From Oscillospiraceae bacterium (lineage in GTDB: Bacteria > Bacillota > Clostridia > Oscillospirales > Oscillospiraceae): DNA of 64,000 nucleotides. Of the stretch, positions 7,457 to 15,519 are shown piece by piece; position 1 is the first letter of the stretch, and each line of letters starts with the position of its first letter. Under the pieces are notes generated by a model. That model was not told where the DNA came from, ran no database searches, and saw only the letters and a list, made by a program, of their open reading frames with translations. The translations under genes were made by a program, and so were the position numbers. The DNA is taken from the NCBI GenBank assembly GCA_017458335.1, contig JAFTFT010000003.1, positions 1-64,000 on the forward strand. The letters run 5' to 3'.

Positions 7457-8725
7457 CTATCTCCTGTTGCTTTCGATCTCCACCGCGATCCCCAGATCCA
7501 CCAGTCTGGAAAAGAACCGGCGTTCCAGCTCCGACTCGCGGATGTTGCGGATCATGTTGATGTAAGTTCTGCCGCCGTAGCTGAGCACCGAGCAGTTATT
7601 CGGGTAGCTGCGCTGCGGTCCGATGATGAACTCCATGCGTTCGATATAGGGGCGCATCTCTTCGGGGAGATCCACGTTTGTGATGTTCGAGATATTCAGG
7701 CAGCCGAAGCTCTCTCCGGTGCGCCGGTAGACCGCGTTCATCACGATGTTCTTCAGCAGCACCGGCGCCAGGCGCAGCACGATCAGCTGCTGTGGCTGGA
7801 CATTGGCGGCGATCATTCCGGCCATGTGCTGCGGCGTTGCGTAGGCCCGCAGCTGATGGTAGATGGTGCTGCAGAGCTCCTCCAGGCTGTAATCGCCGTA
7901 TCGGGGATCCACCCCGATGTTCAGCACCAGGGAGAAGTTGCGCAGCGTGCTGCTGCCGTAGAGGCGCCTCAGATCCACCGGAATCGTGATCTTTACGGGG
8001 CGCTGTCTTCGTCTGGGGCACTCTTCGTTCTGCATGGAAATGATGCTCTCCGCCATCACCGCCGCGAGAAACGCCGTCACGGAGACATGGTACCGGTGCG
8101 CCGCCGCGAGAAGGGCCCCGGTCTCCACGATGCCGGTCGTCAGCGTGCGAAAGCCCTTCTTCTCCGGTGTGCCGTGGAGGCGGTAGCTGACCTCCTCCGT
8201 CCGGTCCGCCTGAACCTCCGCCGCGTTTTTGAGGAAGCTGTCCTCCAGTTCCTCCGCCCGCGGCGGCTCCGCTGGATCCCGGATGAGCTCCGTGCGCGGG
8301 ATAACGATACCGTGCTTCAGTTCCAGATACCGGGCCACCAGGTTCGCGAGGAAGATGCTCCCTCCCCTGCCGTCTGTCAGCGAGTGGAAGAATTCCACCG
8401 CGATCCGATTGCGGTAGTACAGAACCCTCAGGCAGTTGCGCTTCAGTTCCGCACCGGACATGAAGGTCAGCGGATAGGCATAGTCTTCCCGGACCAGCAC
8501 CGGTGAACGGCTCTCCTCCAGATAGTACCAGAACATCCCCCGGCGCAGCGTCACGAAGTAGGACGGAAACCGCTTTCTCAGGTCGTCCGTCGCCTGCTGC
8601 AGGACGGCGGGGTCTACCGGCTCCGTCAGTCCCGCGGACAGCCGGAACACGTTGCACCAGTCCCGTCGGATCGTCGCCGGGAAGATGAGTGCCGCCGTAT
8701 CCAGGCGGTACCAGTTTTTCTGCAT
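7457..8725 (-). CDS. Condensation-domain-like acyltransferase (alcohol acetyltransferase type)
   Basis: A 422-residue protein with the HHxxxDG-type active-site motif as HSLTDG at about residues 113-118 and a C-terminal region typical of the CoA-dependent acyltransferase/condensation superfamily (SNITNVDLPEE, YGGRTYINM). It therefore probably transfers an acyl group from a thioester to an alcohol or amine. It is the first gene of the operon with the zinc-ribbon membrane protein and the esterase. No peptide-synthetase or polyketide genes are near, so it is probably not part of an assembly line. Confidence 0.75.
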   Translation of the reverse strand: MQKNWYRLDTAALIFPATIRRDWCNVFRLSAGLTEPVDPAVLQQATDDLRKRFPSYFVTLRRGMFWYYLEESRSPVLVREDYAYPLTFMSGAELKRNCLRVLYYRNRIAVEFFHSLTDGRGGSIFLANLVARYLELKHGIVIPRTELIRDPAEPPRAEELEDSFLKNAAEVQADRTEEVSYRLHGTPEKKGFRTLTTGIVETGALLAAAHRYHVSVTAFLAAVMAESIISMQNEECPRRRQRPVKITIPVDLRRLYGSSTLRNFSLVLNIGVDPRYGDYSLEELCSTIYHQLRAYATPQHMAGMIAANVQPQQLIVLRLAPVLLKNIVMNAVYRRTGESFGCLNISNITNVDLPEEMRPYIERMEFIIGPQRSYPNNCSVLSYGGRTYINMIRNIRESELERRFFSRLVDLGIAVEIESNRR

Positions 8726-8745
8726 AAGCTTCCTTTCCGCTGTGA

Positions 8746-8775
8746 AACCCTCCCGAAGTCTCTTCCGGGAGGGTT
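8746..8775 (-). terminator. Intrinsic terminator of the DUF975 gene
   Basis: The arms aaccctcccg and cgggagggtt form a ten-pair stem between the DUF975 gene and the downstream acyltransferase operon; on the minus strand a short T run follows. Confidence 0.7.
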
Positions 8776-8817
8776 CTGTCAGTCATTTTCAGTGGTCTTG
8801 AGGCCGTTCTTTCTCTC

Positions 8818-9504
8818 TCAGTCGAGACCCTGCTCTTCTTTGAGCTTCAGATAGAGCGCTGCACGGGTGCTGTACATGTACGGCTCGGTCCAGAAGATAA
8901 ACCCGAGTCCGAGCGTGACCACGCCGAGAAGCATCCATCCGATGAAACTCAGATCCAGCACGAACGCACGCCATTTGTGTCCGTTCATCATCTCGCGGGA
9001 GCGTGTGATGACCTCCGTTGCCGAAAGTTCCGGATGCTCCTTCAGAATAAAGGGAACCATGCAGTAGGAATAGCCTTTGATCAGAGCGGGGATGATAAAA
9101 AGCAGCGCCCACAGAATCAGAAACAGGTCTCTCAGGAGCAGCGTGGCGAAGGTATGGCCGAAATCCTGAAACCCCGTCTTGATGAGGGCGAACGGCGCGC
9201 CCGGTTCTTCTGCGTTTTTCCTGAAGAAGTGGTATCCCCCGACTTCCACGGGATTGGCGATGAAGATCTTGACCAGGATGCTGACGATGCTCACGACCGC
9301 GAACCCGATCAGAATCCCCGCGACAGCCTCTGTCTGACCGGACTCAAGGGCGTTCTGCAGCTCGGTGCTGTTCCCCTGCGCGCCGGAAGAAAAAGTTGTC
9401 CCCCCGGTGAGAACGCTCATCAGCAGTCCCACACCGACGCAGGGCCAGTAGTTTGCCTTGAACGCGGCTTTGCCTTTTTCCTTTACTTCCTGAATTGTCC
9501 ACAT
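8818..9504 (-). CDS. DUF975 family membrane protein
   Basis: The ATG at 9502-9504 was chosen because aggaggtg lies seven bases upstream. The 228-residue product begins MWTIQEVKEKGKAAFKANYWPCV and has four to five membrane helices with a conserved central ILKEHPELSATEVITRSREMMNGHKWRAF, the signature of DUF975. Family function is unknown. It is separated from the tmRNA gene by its own promoter region and the tmRNA terminator. Confidence 0.8.
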   Translation of the reverse strand: MWTIQEVKEKGKAAFKANYWPCVGVGLLMSVLTGGTTFSSGAQGNSTELQNALESGQTEAVAGILIGFAVVSIVSILVKIFIANPVEVGGYHFFRKNAEEPGAPFALIKTGFQDFGHTFATLLLRDLFLILWALLFIIPALIKGYSYCMVPFILKEHPELSATEVITRSREMMNGHKWRAFVLDLSFIGWMLLGVVTLGLGFIFWTEPYMYSTRAALYLKLKEEQGLD

Positions 9505-9569
9505 GTCCGTGCACCTCCTGTGCAAATTATTTTGTCATCATACGAAAGACCGATATCAGAAAAATCTGA

Positions 9570-9603
9570 CCTTCAGCGGACACCGTGCGGTGTTCGCCGA
9601 AGG
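9570..9603 (-). terminator. Intrinsic terminator of tmRNA
   Basis: On the minus strand, eight bases after the CCA end of tmRNA, a stem of CCTTCGGCGAACACC with GGTGTCCGCTGAAGG (two internal mismatches) is followed after a few bases by a T run. Confidence 0.8.
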
Positions 9604-9610
9604 CCGTCTT

Positions 9611-9960
9611 TGGTGGAGATGAGGGGAGTTGAACCCCTGTCCGAAAGCACTTTAACAGAAACTTCTCCGGGCGCAGACGGTAATTTACATTCCCTTGCCC
9701 CGGCGCATGCCGTCATGCTCAGGGACTTGGTAGCTTCATGATTCATGATATGCGCAAAGCTTAGCATATGCACGTTCACCACTAGTCGACGCCCCATCCC
9801 GGGCCGTGGTCCTCCCGGGTGGGACGCTCACTGCTTAAGCAGCGAGGAGAACAGCGTTATCGTCGTTCTTTAATTTATAAGAGTGCCCATTTTAAAGATG
9901 GTAGGCGCATCTGCCCGCTGTTTCTGCCTCCACACCCCCGTCGAAACCGGTACATCCCCA
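9611..9960 (-). ncRNA. ssrA: Transfer-messenger RNA (tmRNA, 10Sa RNA)
   Basis: The 350-base gene has the tRNA-Ala-like ends: GGGGATG at the 5' end pairs with CATCTCC before the encoded CCA, the conserved GGTTTCGAC follows the 5' acceptor arm, and the 3' end carries a T arm with GGTTCAACTCCCC. The tag frame ends at a TAA at 9835-9837 and reads KNDDNAVLLAA, close to the usual hydrophobic LAA proteolysis tag. The RNA rescues ribosomes stalled on broken messages and marks the peptide for ClpXP. SmpB, its protein partner, is encoded 660 bases upstream on the same strand. Confidence 0.95.
9835..9870 (-). other. tmRNA proteolysis-tag reading frame
   Basis: Inside ssrA, codons for KNDDNAVLLAA are followed by TAA. 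The exact resume codon cannot be read from sequence alone; it lies just upstream in the A/T-rich stretch. Confidence 0.75.
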
Positions 9961-9975
9961 TAAAAAGGGGGGGTG

Positions 9976-10021
9976 TAATCATTATTGGAAATAATGATTA
10001 CAGAATCCCCGTCGAAACCGG
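9976..10021. repeat. Hairpin and second copy of the tmRNA 5' motif
   Basis: Bases 9976-10001 form an 11-pair inverted repeat (gtaatcattat / ataatgattac). Next to it, 10007-10021 repeats the 15 bases ccccgtcgaaaccgg found at 9936-9950 inside the 5' end of tmRNA, in the same orientation and 71 bases away. This looks like a partial duplication of the tmRNA 5' region or a leader structure before it. Confidence 0.7.
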
Positions 10022-10103
10022 ATTACAGGTGAAAGATGAACTGTACCTGAAGATGATGTCAGGTTGTTCTCTAGCGAGTATCTGTTGAAAATGAACGATC
10101 CTG

Positions 10104-10622
10104 TCAGACCTTTTCGGGTTCCGGATACTCCACGCCGAAGGTCTCAACCGTGACCTTCTTCATGACCTGGGGGATCCGGGGTTTGTCATTGTAGTCCGTT
10201 CTGACCGCCGCCACATGGTCGACCGCCTCGATGCCCTCGATCACCCTGCCGAAGCCCGCATACTGGCCGTCCAGATGCGGCGCGACATCATGCATAATGA
10301 AGAACTGGCTTCCGGCGGAATTCGGATCCATCGCTCTCGCCATGGACAGGACGCCGCGGTCATGCTTCAGATCGTTCTGGAAACCGTTGGCCCGGAACTC
10401 GCCTCTGATGCTGTAGCCGGGTCCGCCGATGCCGACGCCCTTCGGGTCGCCGCCCTGGATCATGAAGCCGGGAATCACCCGGTGGAAGATCAGGCCGTCA
10501 TAAAAACCCTTCTTCACCAGGGAGATGAAGTTGTTCACCGTGTTCGGGGCGATCTCCGGATAGAGCTCCGCCTTGATGATATCGCCGTTTTCCATTTCAA
10601 ACGTCACAACAGGATTTGCCAT
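10104..10622 (-). CDS. ppiB: Peptidyl-prolyl cis-trans isomerase, cyclophilin type
   Basis: A 172-residue single-domain cyclophilin. FHRVIPGFMIQGGDP (about 48-62), the SAGSQFFI block (about 106-113) and HLDGQYAGFGRVIEG (about 120-135) are the active-site signatures, with Arg49 and Phe/Gln residues in place. It lacks a signal peptide, so it acts in the cytosol as a protein-folding helper. It lies one base after the smpB stop and is probably co-transcribed with it. Confidence 0.93.
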   Translation of the reverse strand: MANPVVTFEMENGDIIKAELYPEIAPNTVNNFISLVKKGFYDGLIFHRVIPGFMIQGGDPKGVGIGGPGYSIRGEFRANGFQNDLKHDRGVLSMARAMDPNSAGSQFFIMHDVAPHLDGQYAGFGRVIEGIEAVDHVAAVRTDYNDKPRIPQVMKKVTVETFGVEYPEPEKV

Positions 10623-10623
10623 C

Positions 10624-11091
10624 TTAACGATTCCTTTCTTTCATCACTCGATCAATCTCGCGTCTGGACTCGCGCTCGGCATCGCTTTCTCTCTTGTCAT
10701 GGAGTTTCTTTCCCTTGCACAGTCCCAGCTCCACTTTGACCCGGCTGTCCTTAAAATAAAGCGACAGCGGGATCAGCGCGACACCGTCCTGCATCACGCG
10801 GGCCTGAAGCTTCAGGATCTCCCGCTTGTGCATCAGCAGGCGGCGCGCCCGGACCGGATCCCGGTTAAAGATGTTTCCGTGCTCATAGGGGCTGATGTGC
10901 ATGCCCCGGACAAAAAGCTCGCCGTCCTTGACGGTGCAGAAGCAGTCCTTCAGGTTTACCTGACCGGCGCGGATGGACTTGACCTCCGTACCCGCCAGCT
11001 CGATCCCGGCTTCGAAGCGTTCCAGGACAAAGTATTCATGAAATGCCTTGCGGTTGTCCGCAATTTTCTTGATGCCCAGCTGCTTCGGCAA
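10624..11091 (-). CDS. smpB: SsrA-binding protein
   Basis: The 155-residue protein shows the SmpB pattern: an N-terminal [38 protein letters not shown] at about 33-50, and a basic C-terminal tail ([30 protein letters not shown]) that enters the ribosome decoding centre. It binds tmRNA, encoded just downstream, and delivers it to stalled ribosomes. The smpB-ppiB-ssrA arrangement points to a local trans-translation cluster. Confidence 0.95.
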   Translation of the reverse strand: MPKQLGIKKIADNRKAFHEYFVLERFEAGIELAGTEVKSIRAGQVNLKDCFCTVKDGELFVRGMHISPYEHGNIFNRDPVRARRLLMHKREILKLQARVMQDGVALIPLSLYFKDSRVKVELGLCKGKKLHDKRESDAERESRREIDRVMKERNR

Positions 11092-11210
11092 GATCGTTCC
11101 CTTCTTTCTGCCGTATCATACCACATCAGCGCCGAATTGAAAAGAGTTTTTTACCCCGGAGACTTTACTCACGGATTTACACCTTAACGAAATGCCTTGC
11201 CCGTATATCT

Positions 11211-11227
11211 CCCCGCCGGAGGCGGGG
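11211..11227. repeat. GC-rich hairpin, family copy 1
   Basis: The 17 bases ccccgccggaggcgggg form a tight hairpin in the yraN-smpB gap. The same design recurs at 20271, 21217, 23599 and 63078, always between genes and without a clear T run. Confidence 0.75.
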
Positions 11228-11281
11228 ACATAGACGGTATGCGGTAAAGACTCCCGTAAACCGTATGCCTCCCGGATTTAC

Positions 11282-11659
11282 TCACGAAAAGGCGTTCTCC
11301 AGCTGAAAGACGCTGCAGTTCTCCTCCGTTCCCTGCGGCGCATAAACCTCGATCACATCGAACCGCGCCTGCAGATCCTGGGCCCAGGGTCTGGCGGAAA
11401 GATAATACTCCGCCGTCAGAAGGAGTTTCCGCTGTTTGGCGGCTGTGACGAATTCCCTCGCTTCCCCGTGAGAAGCGTCTTTCCGCAGCTTGACCTCGGC
11501 GAAGACCAGCTCGCCTCCGCGACGGGCAATGAGGTCGATCTCCCCCATCCTGCAGCGGAAGTTCCGCTCCAGAATGCGGTAGCCCTGCCGCTCCAGGTGC
11601 TCGGATGCAAGGCGTTCCCCCAGTGCGCCCAGAGCCGCACGTTCCGCGCCTCTGTTCAT
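11282..11659 (-). CDS. YraN family (UPF0102) endonuclease-like protein
   Basis: The ATG at 11657-11659 was chosen because gaggag lies about eight bases upstream and the family begins here. The 125-residue product has the restriction-endonuclease-like core GEIDLIARRGGELVFAEVKLR (about 39-59), with E40, D42, E55 and K57 as the likely metal-binding and catalytic residues. YraN proteins are widespread and usually sit beside rnhB, as here, but their biological role is unsettled. Confidence 0.88.
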   Translation of the reverse strand: MNRGAERAALGALGERLASEHLERQGYRILERNFRCRMGEIDLIARRGGELVFAEVKLRKDASHGEAREFVTAAKQRKLLLTAEYYLSARPWAQDLQARFDVIEVYAPQGTEENCSVFQLENAFS

Positions 11660-11738
11660 CGGCCTCACTCCTCTCCGTGTTTTGAGCTCGTTTCCCGGTT
11701 CCCCCATGACAGATCGTCCGCGGCCGGCGCTGCAGCTT

Positions 11739-12425
11739 TCACAGAACCCTGACCGGGACAAAGCCCACGGCGTCCGCGCTGACCAGTCTGAATTCCGTGC
11801 AGCCGACCCAGCCGTTGAAGGCCAGCGGGATCCCCCTTCCGTGGATATGGCCGTAATAGCAGCGACGTACTTCATACTCCTGCAGCAGGCGCAGAATCTC
11901 TTCACAGCGGTAGTTCCGAAACACCGGCGGATAGTGCAGAAAGACAATCTTCTCCCTATCTCCCCCGGCCTTCAGCGAGATCTCGAGGCGCTGAATCTCG
12001 CGCAGCATCATCTTCCGGTCGTGCTCGGTGCCGTGGTCCTCTTCATAAAACCAGCCTCTGGTGCCGCACAGGGCGACATCGTTCCAGATGACTGCGTTGT
12101 TATGAAGGATCTCCAGGCTGTCAAAGCCCTGCTCACCGAAAAACTTATAGGCCTTGGTCGCCGTGCTCCACCAGTAGTCGTGGTTTCCTTTCAGGATCAG
12201 CTTTTTCCCCGGCAGCTCGTGGATGAAGCGAAAATCCGCCTCCGCTTCCTGCATGTTCATCGCCCAGCTCAGGTCACCGCAGAGCACGGTAAGGTCATCC
12301 TCTCCCAGGGTCGAAAAGCCTTCCCTCAGTTTTTCCGGGTGATTCTTCCAGGACTCTCCGAATTTGTCCATCGGCTTGTCGCCGGCGAGGGAGAGATGCA
12401 GGTCTCCGATGGTGTACAGCGCCAT
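11739..12425 (-). CDS. Calcineurin-like metallophosphoesterase
   Basis: The 228-residue protein carries the metal-binding set GDLHL (about 7-11), CGDLSW (about 49), GNHDYWW (about 79) and GHIHG (about 192), typical of this phosphoesterase family. The ATG overlaps the rnhB stop as TGATG, so translation is coupled. Members cleave nucleotides, phosphoproteins or phospholipids; substrate here is not known. Confidence 0.88.
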   Translation of the reverse strand: MALYTIGDLHLSLAGDKPMDKFGESWKNHPEKLREGFSTLGEDDLTVLCGDLSWAMNMQEAEADFRFIHELPGKKLILKGNHDYWWSTATKAYKFFGEQGFDSLEILHNNAVIWNDVALCGTRGWFYEEDHGTEHDRKMMLREIQRLEISLKAGGDREKIVFLHYPPVFRNYRCEEILRLLQEYEVRRCYYGHIHGRGIPLAFNGWVGCTEFRLVSADAVGFVPVRVL

Positions 12426-13018
12426 CACAGAAAACTCGGCCGGTGCGCCGGGCAGGGTCCGTACTCGCGCAGCGCGGCATAATGGGCCCTGGTTCCGTAG
12501 CCCTTGTGCCGGTCAAAGCCGTACTGCGGATATTCCCGGGCCAGTTCGACCATCAGGCGGTCACGGCTCACCTTCGCGAGGATGGATGCGGCCGCGATGG
12601 AGGCGCATCTTGCGTCGCCGTGGACGACGCAGCGGCTGGGCACCTGGATCTCCTGATTCCGGTTTCCATCGATGAGGGCAAGCTCCGGTTTGAGGCTGAG
12701 CCCGGAGATGGCGCGGTTCATGGCCAGCATGGTGGTGCCGAGGATGTTCCGCTCCTCGATCTCTTCCACCGAAGCAAAGGCCACGCTCCAGGCCAGAGCA
12801 AGCCGCTGGATTTCCGGGAACAGCTGTTCCCGCTTCTTCTCCGAGAGCTTTTTGGAGTCGTTCAATCCCGGCAGTTCCGCCTCCGGAGGCAGAATCACCG
12901 CCGCCGCGCAGACAGGTCCCGCAAGGGGCCCGCGTCCGGCCTCATCCACACCGCAGATCAGCCCGATGCCCTCCGCGTGAAGTTCCCGTTCCATTTCCCA
13001 GAGATCCAGCTTTTCCAT
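12425..13018 (-). CDS. rnhB: Ribonuclease HII
   Basis: A 197-residue RNase HII with [14 protein letters not shown] (about 23-36), [13 protein letters not shown] (about 52-64), LIDGN (about 114) and [10 protein letters not shown] (about 145), giving the DEDD metal-binding residues. It removes ribonucleotides and RNA primers from DNA. It is followed directly by the phosphoesterase gene and then yraN. Confidence 0.95.
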   Translation of the reverse strand: MEKLDLWEMERELHAEGIGLICGVDEAGRGPLAGPVCAAAVILPPEAELPGLNDSKKLSEKKREQLFPEIQRLALAWSVAFASVEEIEERNILGTTMLAMNRAISGLSLKPELALIDGNRNQEIQVPSRCVVHGDARCASIAAASILAKVSRDRLMVELAREYPQYGFDRHKGYGTRAHYAALREYGPCPAHRPSFL

Positions 13019-13034
13019 CTTCCTCCCCGGTTTC

Positions 13035-13077
13035 CTTCCTCATTTCTCATTTCTCATTTAACATTTAACATTTCTCA
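13035..13077. repeat. A/T-rich heptad repeat (catttct / catttaa units)
   Basis: Between rbgA and rnhB the plus strand repeats units of seven bases such as ctcattt, ctcattt, aacattt. The reverse complement of the same series recurs at 62021-62044, and a related series lies inside the helicase gene near 60812-60850. Confidence 0.75.
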
Positions 13078-13935
13078 AAGTTTCGGCGCTTCCAGCGTAA
13101 GCCTTCCCAGCTTGCCGCCGTGGTACTCGGTGAGCAGGGTGTTCGCCATCCGCTCGAGATCGGCTTCCCCGCCGGAGATGAGAAAACCTCTCTTTCGTGC
13201 CGCGCGTTCCAGCAGCTCCCAGGGCGCGGCCGAAGGATCCGGCTCCAGCTTGTAGCGCTCGCGCACCGCGTCCGGATACAGCGCGCAGAGGCGCTGCAGG
13301 AAGCGGGCGCCCAGTGCCTCCCGGTCCACGACCTCGGCCTTGATGGCGTTGGTCACGGCCAGCAGCTCGCCGACCGCGGGGTCTTCGAACTTCGGCCAGA
13401 GGATGCCGGGGGTGTCCAGCAGTTCCAGCGTGTTGTCCACCGCGATCCACTGCTTTCCGCGGGTGACGCCGGGCCTGTCCCCCGCCGCCGCGGCCTTCCG
13501 GCCGGCAATGCGGTTGATAAAGGTCGACTTGCCCACATTCGGGATGCCGGCGACCATGACGCGGAGCTTCCGCCCGGTCTGGCCCTTTTCCTGCCACTGT
13601 TCCAGGCGCTCTGAAAGCAGGCGTCTGACCGCGGGCGCAAACGCGCCGCAGCCCTTTCCGCTGCGTGCGTCGCAGTCCAGAACCGCAAAGCTCTGCGCCT
13701 CATAGTACTGTTTCCAGCGTTTTGTAAGCGCCGGATCCGCCAGGTCCGAGCGGTTCAGGACGATGAGGCGCGGCTTTCCCGCGGCAAGTGAGTCAATCTC
13801 GGGGTTCCGGCTGGCATTCGGGATCCGGGCATCCAGGATCTCACAGAGGGCGTCCACCTGGTGGAGGCTCTCCTCCATCATGCGGCGCGCCTTGGTCATG
13901 TGGCCCGGATACCACTGGATATTCAGTTGATCCAT
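13075..13935 (-). CDS. rbgA: Ribosome biogenesis GTPase YlqF/RbgA
   Basis: A 286-residue circularly permuted GTPase: the G4 motif NRSDL (about 57) comes before the G1 motif GIPNVGKSTF (about 123-132) and G3 DTPGI (about 172). The start IQWYPGHMTKARRMM is typical of YlqF. It assembles the 50S subunit. The start overlaps the end of lepB by 13 bases; lepB-rbgA-rnhB is a common Firmicutes order. Confidence 0.95.
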   Translation of the reverse strand: MDQLNIQWYPGHMTKARRMMEESLHQVDALCEILDARIPNASRNPEIDSLAAGKPRLIVLNRSDLADPALTKRWKQYYEAQSFAVLDCDARSGKGCGAFAPAVRRLLSERLEQWQEKGQTGRKLRVMVAGIPNVGKSTFINRIAGRKAAAAGDRPGVTRGKQWIAVDNTLELLDTPGILWPKFEDPAVGELLAVTNAIKAEVVDREALGARFLQRLCALYPDAVRERYKLEPDPSAAPWELLERAARKRGFLISGGEADLERMANTLLTEYHGGKLGRLTLEAPKL

Positions 13936-14495
13936 CCCATGTCTCCGGAGGGGAAGGCCACGTAGAACGCCCGCCCCAGAATCATCCGCGTGTCGACCAT
14001 GCCGATCTCTTTCTTGCGGCTGTCCGTGGAGGCGTTGCGGTTGTCCCCCATGACAAAGATGTGTCCTTCGGGCACCGTCTGCGGTCCGATGAAGTCCAGC
14101 TTTGTCTTGGTGAGTTCGGCGATATAGTCCTCTTCCAGGGGCTTGCCGTCGATGTACACGACGCCGCGGTCAAAGTCCAGGCTGATCTCCTGGCCTTCGG
14201 TGGCGATGACCCTCTTGACCAGGGCCTTGTTCGGGTCATAGGTATCGGTCTTGAAGACGATCACGTCGCCGTATTTGGGCTTGTAGAACAGGTTGGAGAC
14301 GATCATCTTGTCGCCGTTGTGCAGCGTCGGGAACATGGAGGACCCGCTCACGTCGATCACGCGTACCACGAAGATGAACAGCGCGATGCAGATCACCAGC
14401 GCCACCATCAGCGACTGAATCCAGTCGTACAGGTCCAGGCGCATCTGTTCATCGGGTGGGAGTTTTTCCTTTTCTTCGGTCTCTTTCTTCTTCAT
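13923..14495 (-). CDS. lepB: Signal peptidase I
   Basis: A 190-residue type I signal peptidase with one N-terminal membrane helix (about 27-45), the catalytic Ser53 in SGSSMFPTL and the general-base Lys94 in ALVKRVIA, then GHIFVMGDNRNASTDSR (about 133). It cleaves signal peptides on the outer face of the membrane, presumably including those of the large secreted proteins in this window. Confidence 0.95.
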   Translation of the reverse strand: MKKKETEEKEKLPPDEQMRLDLYDWIQSLMVALVICIALFIFVVRVIDVSGSSMFPTLHNGDKMIVSNLFYKPKYGDVIVFKTDTYDPNKALVKRVIATEGQEISLDFDRGVVYIDGKPLEEDYIAELTKTKLDFIGPQTVPEGHIFVMGDNRNASTDSRKKEIGMVDTRMILGRAFYVAFPSGDMGWIN

Positions 14496-14499
14496 GATT

Positions 14500-15519
14500 T
14501 CAACGGCCTTTCCTTTTGCTGTTCAAGTCGGTCATCAGCCTTACCGCGCGCCAGTCTCCCCGGCAGATCGCATCCGCGAGAAGGCGCAGGCGCAGCGGCG
14601 CATGACGGACATAGGAACATTTTTTATATTCCGGGAAGCGGCGCAGATAGTCATCGCGCAGCTGCCCCTGAATGTCACTGTGGGGATCGATCCGGTTTAC
14701 CCGGGTCACGGAGGCCAGAAGCTCCTCGTACCAGAACTTGTACGTGAGCTCCGGGAGACAGCGCTCGAAGGCGCCCTCCTCGCGGTAGTACCGCTCCACC
14801 GTCTCCGCCACCGAAAGCATGTCGAGGTTTCGTGCGGCCTGGGCGGCGCTCATGATGGAGCCGGGGCGCTGATAGTAGCGGTACCACGCCCGCCGGACCG
14901 GGAGAATCCGCTTCAGCTGGAGGCAGAGCTTCGGCACCGTTGCCAGATCCTCAAACCACATCCGGTCCGGAAACCGGATCCCGGTGTCGAGAAACAGCTC
15001 CCGCTTCCAGAGCTTGTTCACCGCGTTATGCGGCGAGAAGAGGAACGTCGGATCGGAGGCGAAGGAGAATTCGCTCTCGTGTTCCGTTCCCCGGACAAGA
15101 CGCAGCTCATTGCCCGCGTCATCCACATACGCGAGGTCAAACACCGCAGCGTCGACGCCCGGGTTCCGCTTCAGCAGATCCAGCATCTCCTCTACCGCGC
15201 CCGGCGCGAGCCAGTCGTCGCTGTCGACAAAGAGGACATACTCCCCCTTCGCCGCTTCCAGGCCCGCGTTCCGGGCGTGGCCGAGGCCGCCGTTCGGCGT
15301 CTCGATGAGGGTGATGAAGGCCGGGTACCGCCCGGCATAGTCCCGCAGGATCGCGCCGGAGCCGTCCGTGGAGCCGTCGTTGACGCAGACGAGTTCCAGC
15401 TCCGGCCGGTGCTCCGAATCGGCACCGCTTCTTTCCGCTCCCTTCGGCAGCATCGAGTCCAGGCACTTTGGGAGCCAGCTTTGGGTGTTGTATACGGGGA
15501 TCACGATGCTGAGCTTCAT
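14500..15519 (-). CDS. Glycosyltransferase family 2
   Basis: A 339-residue GT-A fold enzyme starting KLSIVIPVYNTQSWLPKCLDSM, with VCVNDGSTDGSGAIL, GLGHARNAGLE and the DxD-type metal site LFVDSDDWL at about 95-103. The C-terminal part has the WYRYYQRPGSIM pattern seen in surface-polysaccharide GT2 enzymes. It overlaps the rqcH stop by four bases and lies four bases from lepB, although its job is not related to either in any obvious way. Confidence 0.88.
   Translation of the reverse strand: MKLSIVIPVYNTQSWLPKCLDSMLPKGAERSGADSEHRPELELVCVNDGSTDGSGAILRDYAGRYPAFITLIETPNGGLGHARNAGLEAAKGEYVLFVDSDDWLAPGAVEEMLDLLKRNPGVDAAVFDLAYVDDAGNELRLVRGTEHESEFSFASDPTFLFSPHNAVNKLWKRELFLDTGIRFPDRMWFEDLATVPKLCLQLKRILPVRRAWYRYYQRPGSIMSAAQAARNLDMLSVAETVERYYREEGAFERCLPELTYKFWYEELLASVTRVNRIDPHSDIQGQLRDDYLRRFPEYKKCSYVRHAPLRLRLLADAICRGDWRAVRLMTDLNSKRKGR

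Noticed and set aside
9611-9960. Integration site of a genomic island at the tmRNA 3' end
   Set aside because: No second copy of the tmRNA 3' end and no integrase were found within reach; only the 5' motif is duplicated.
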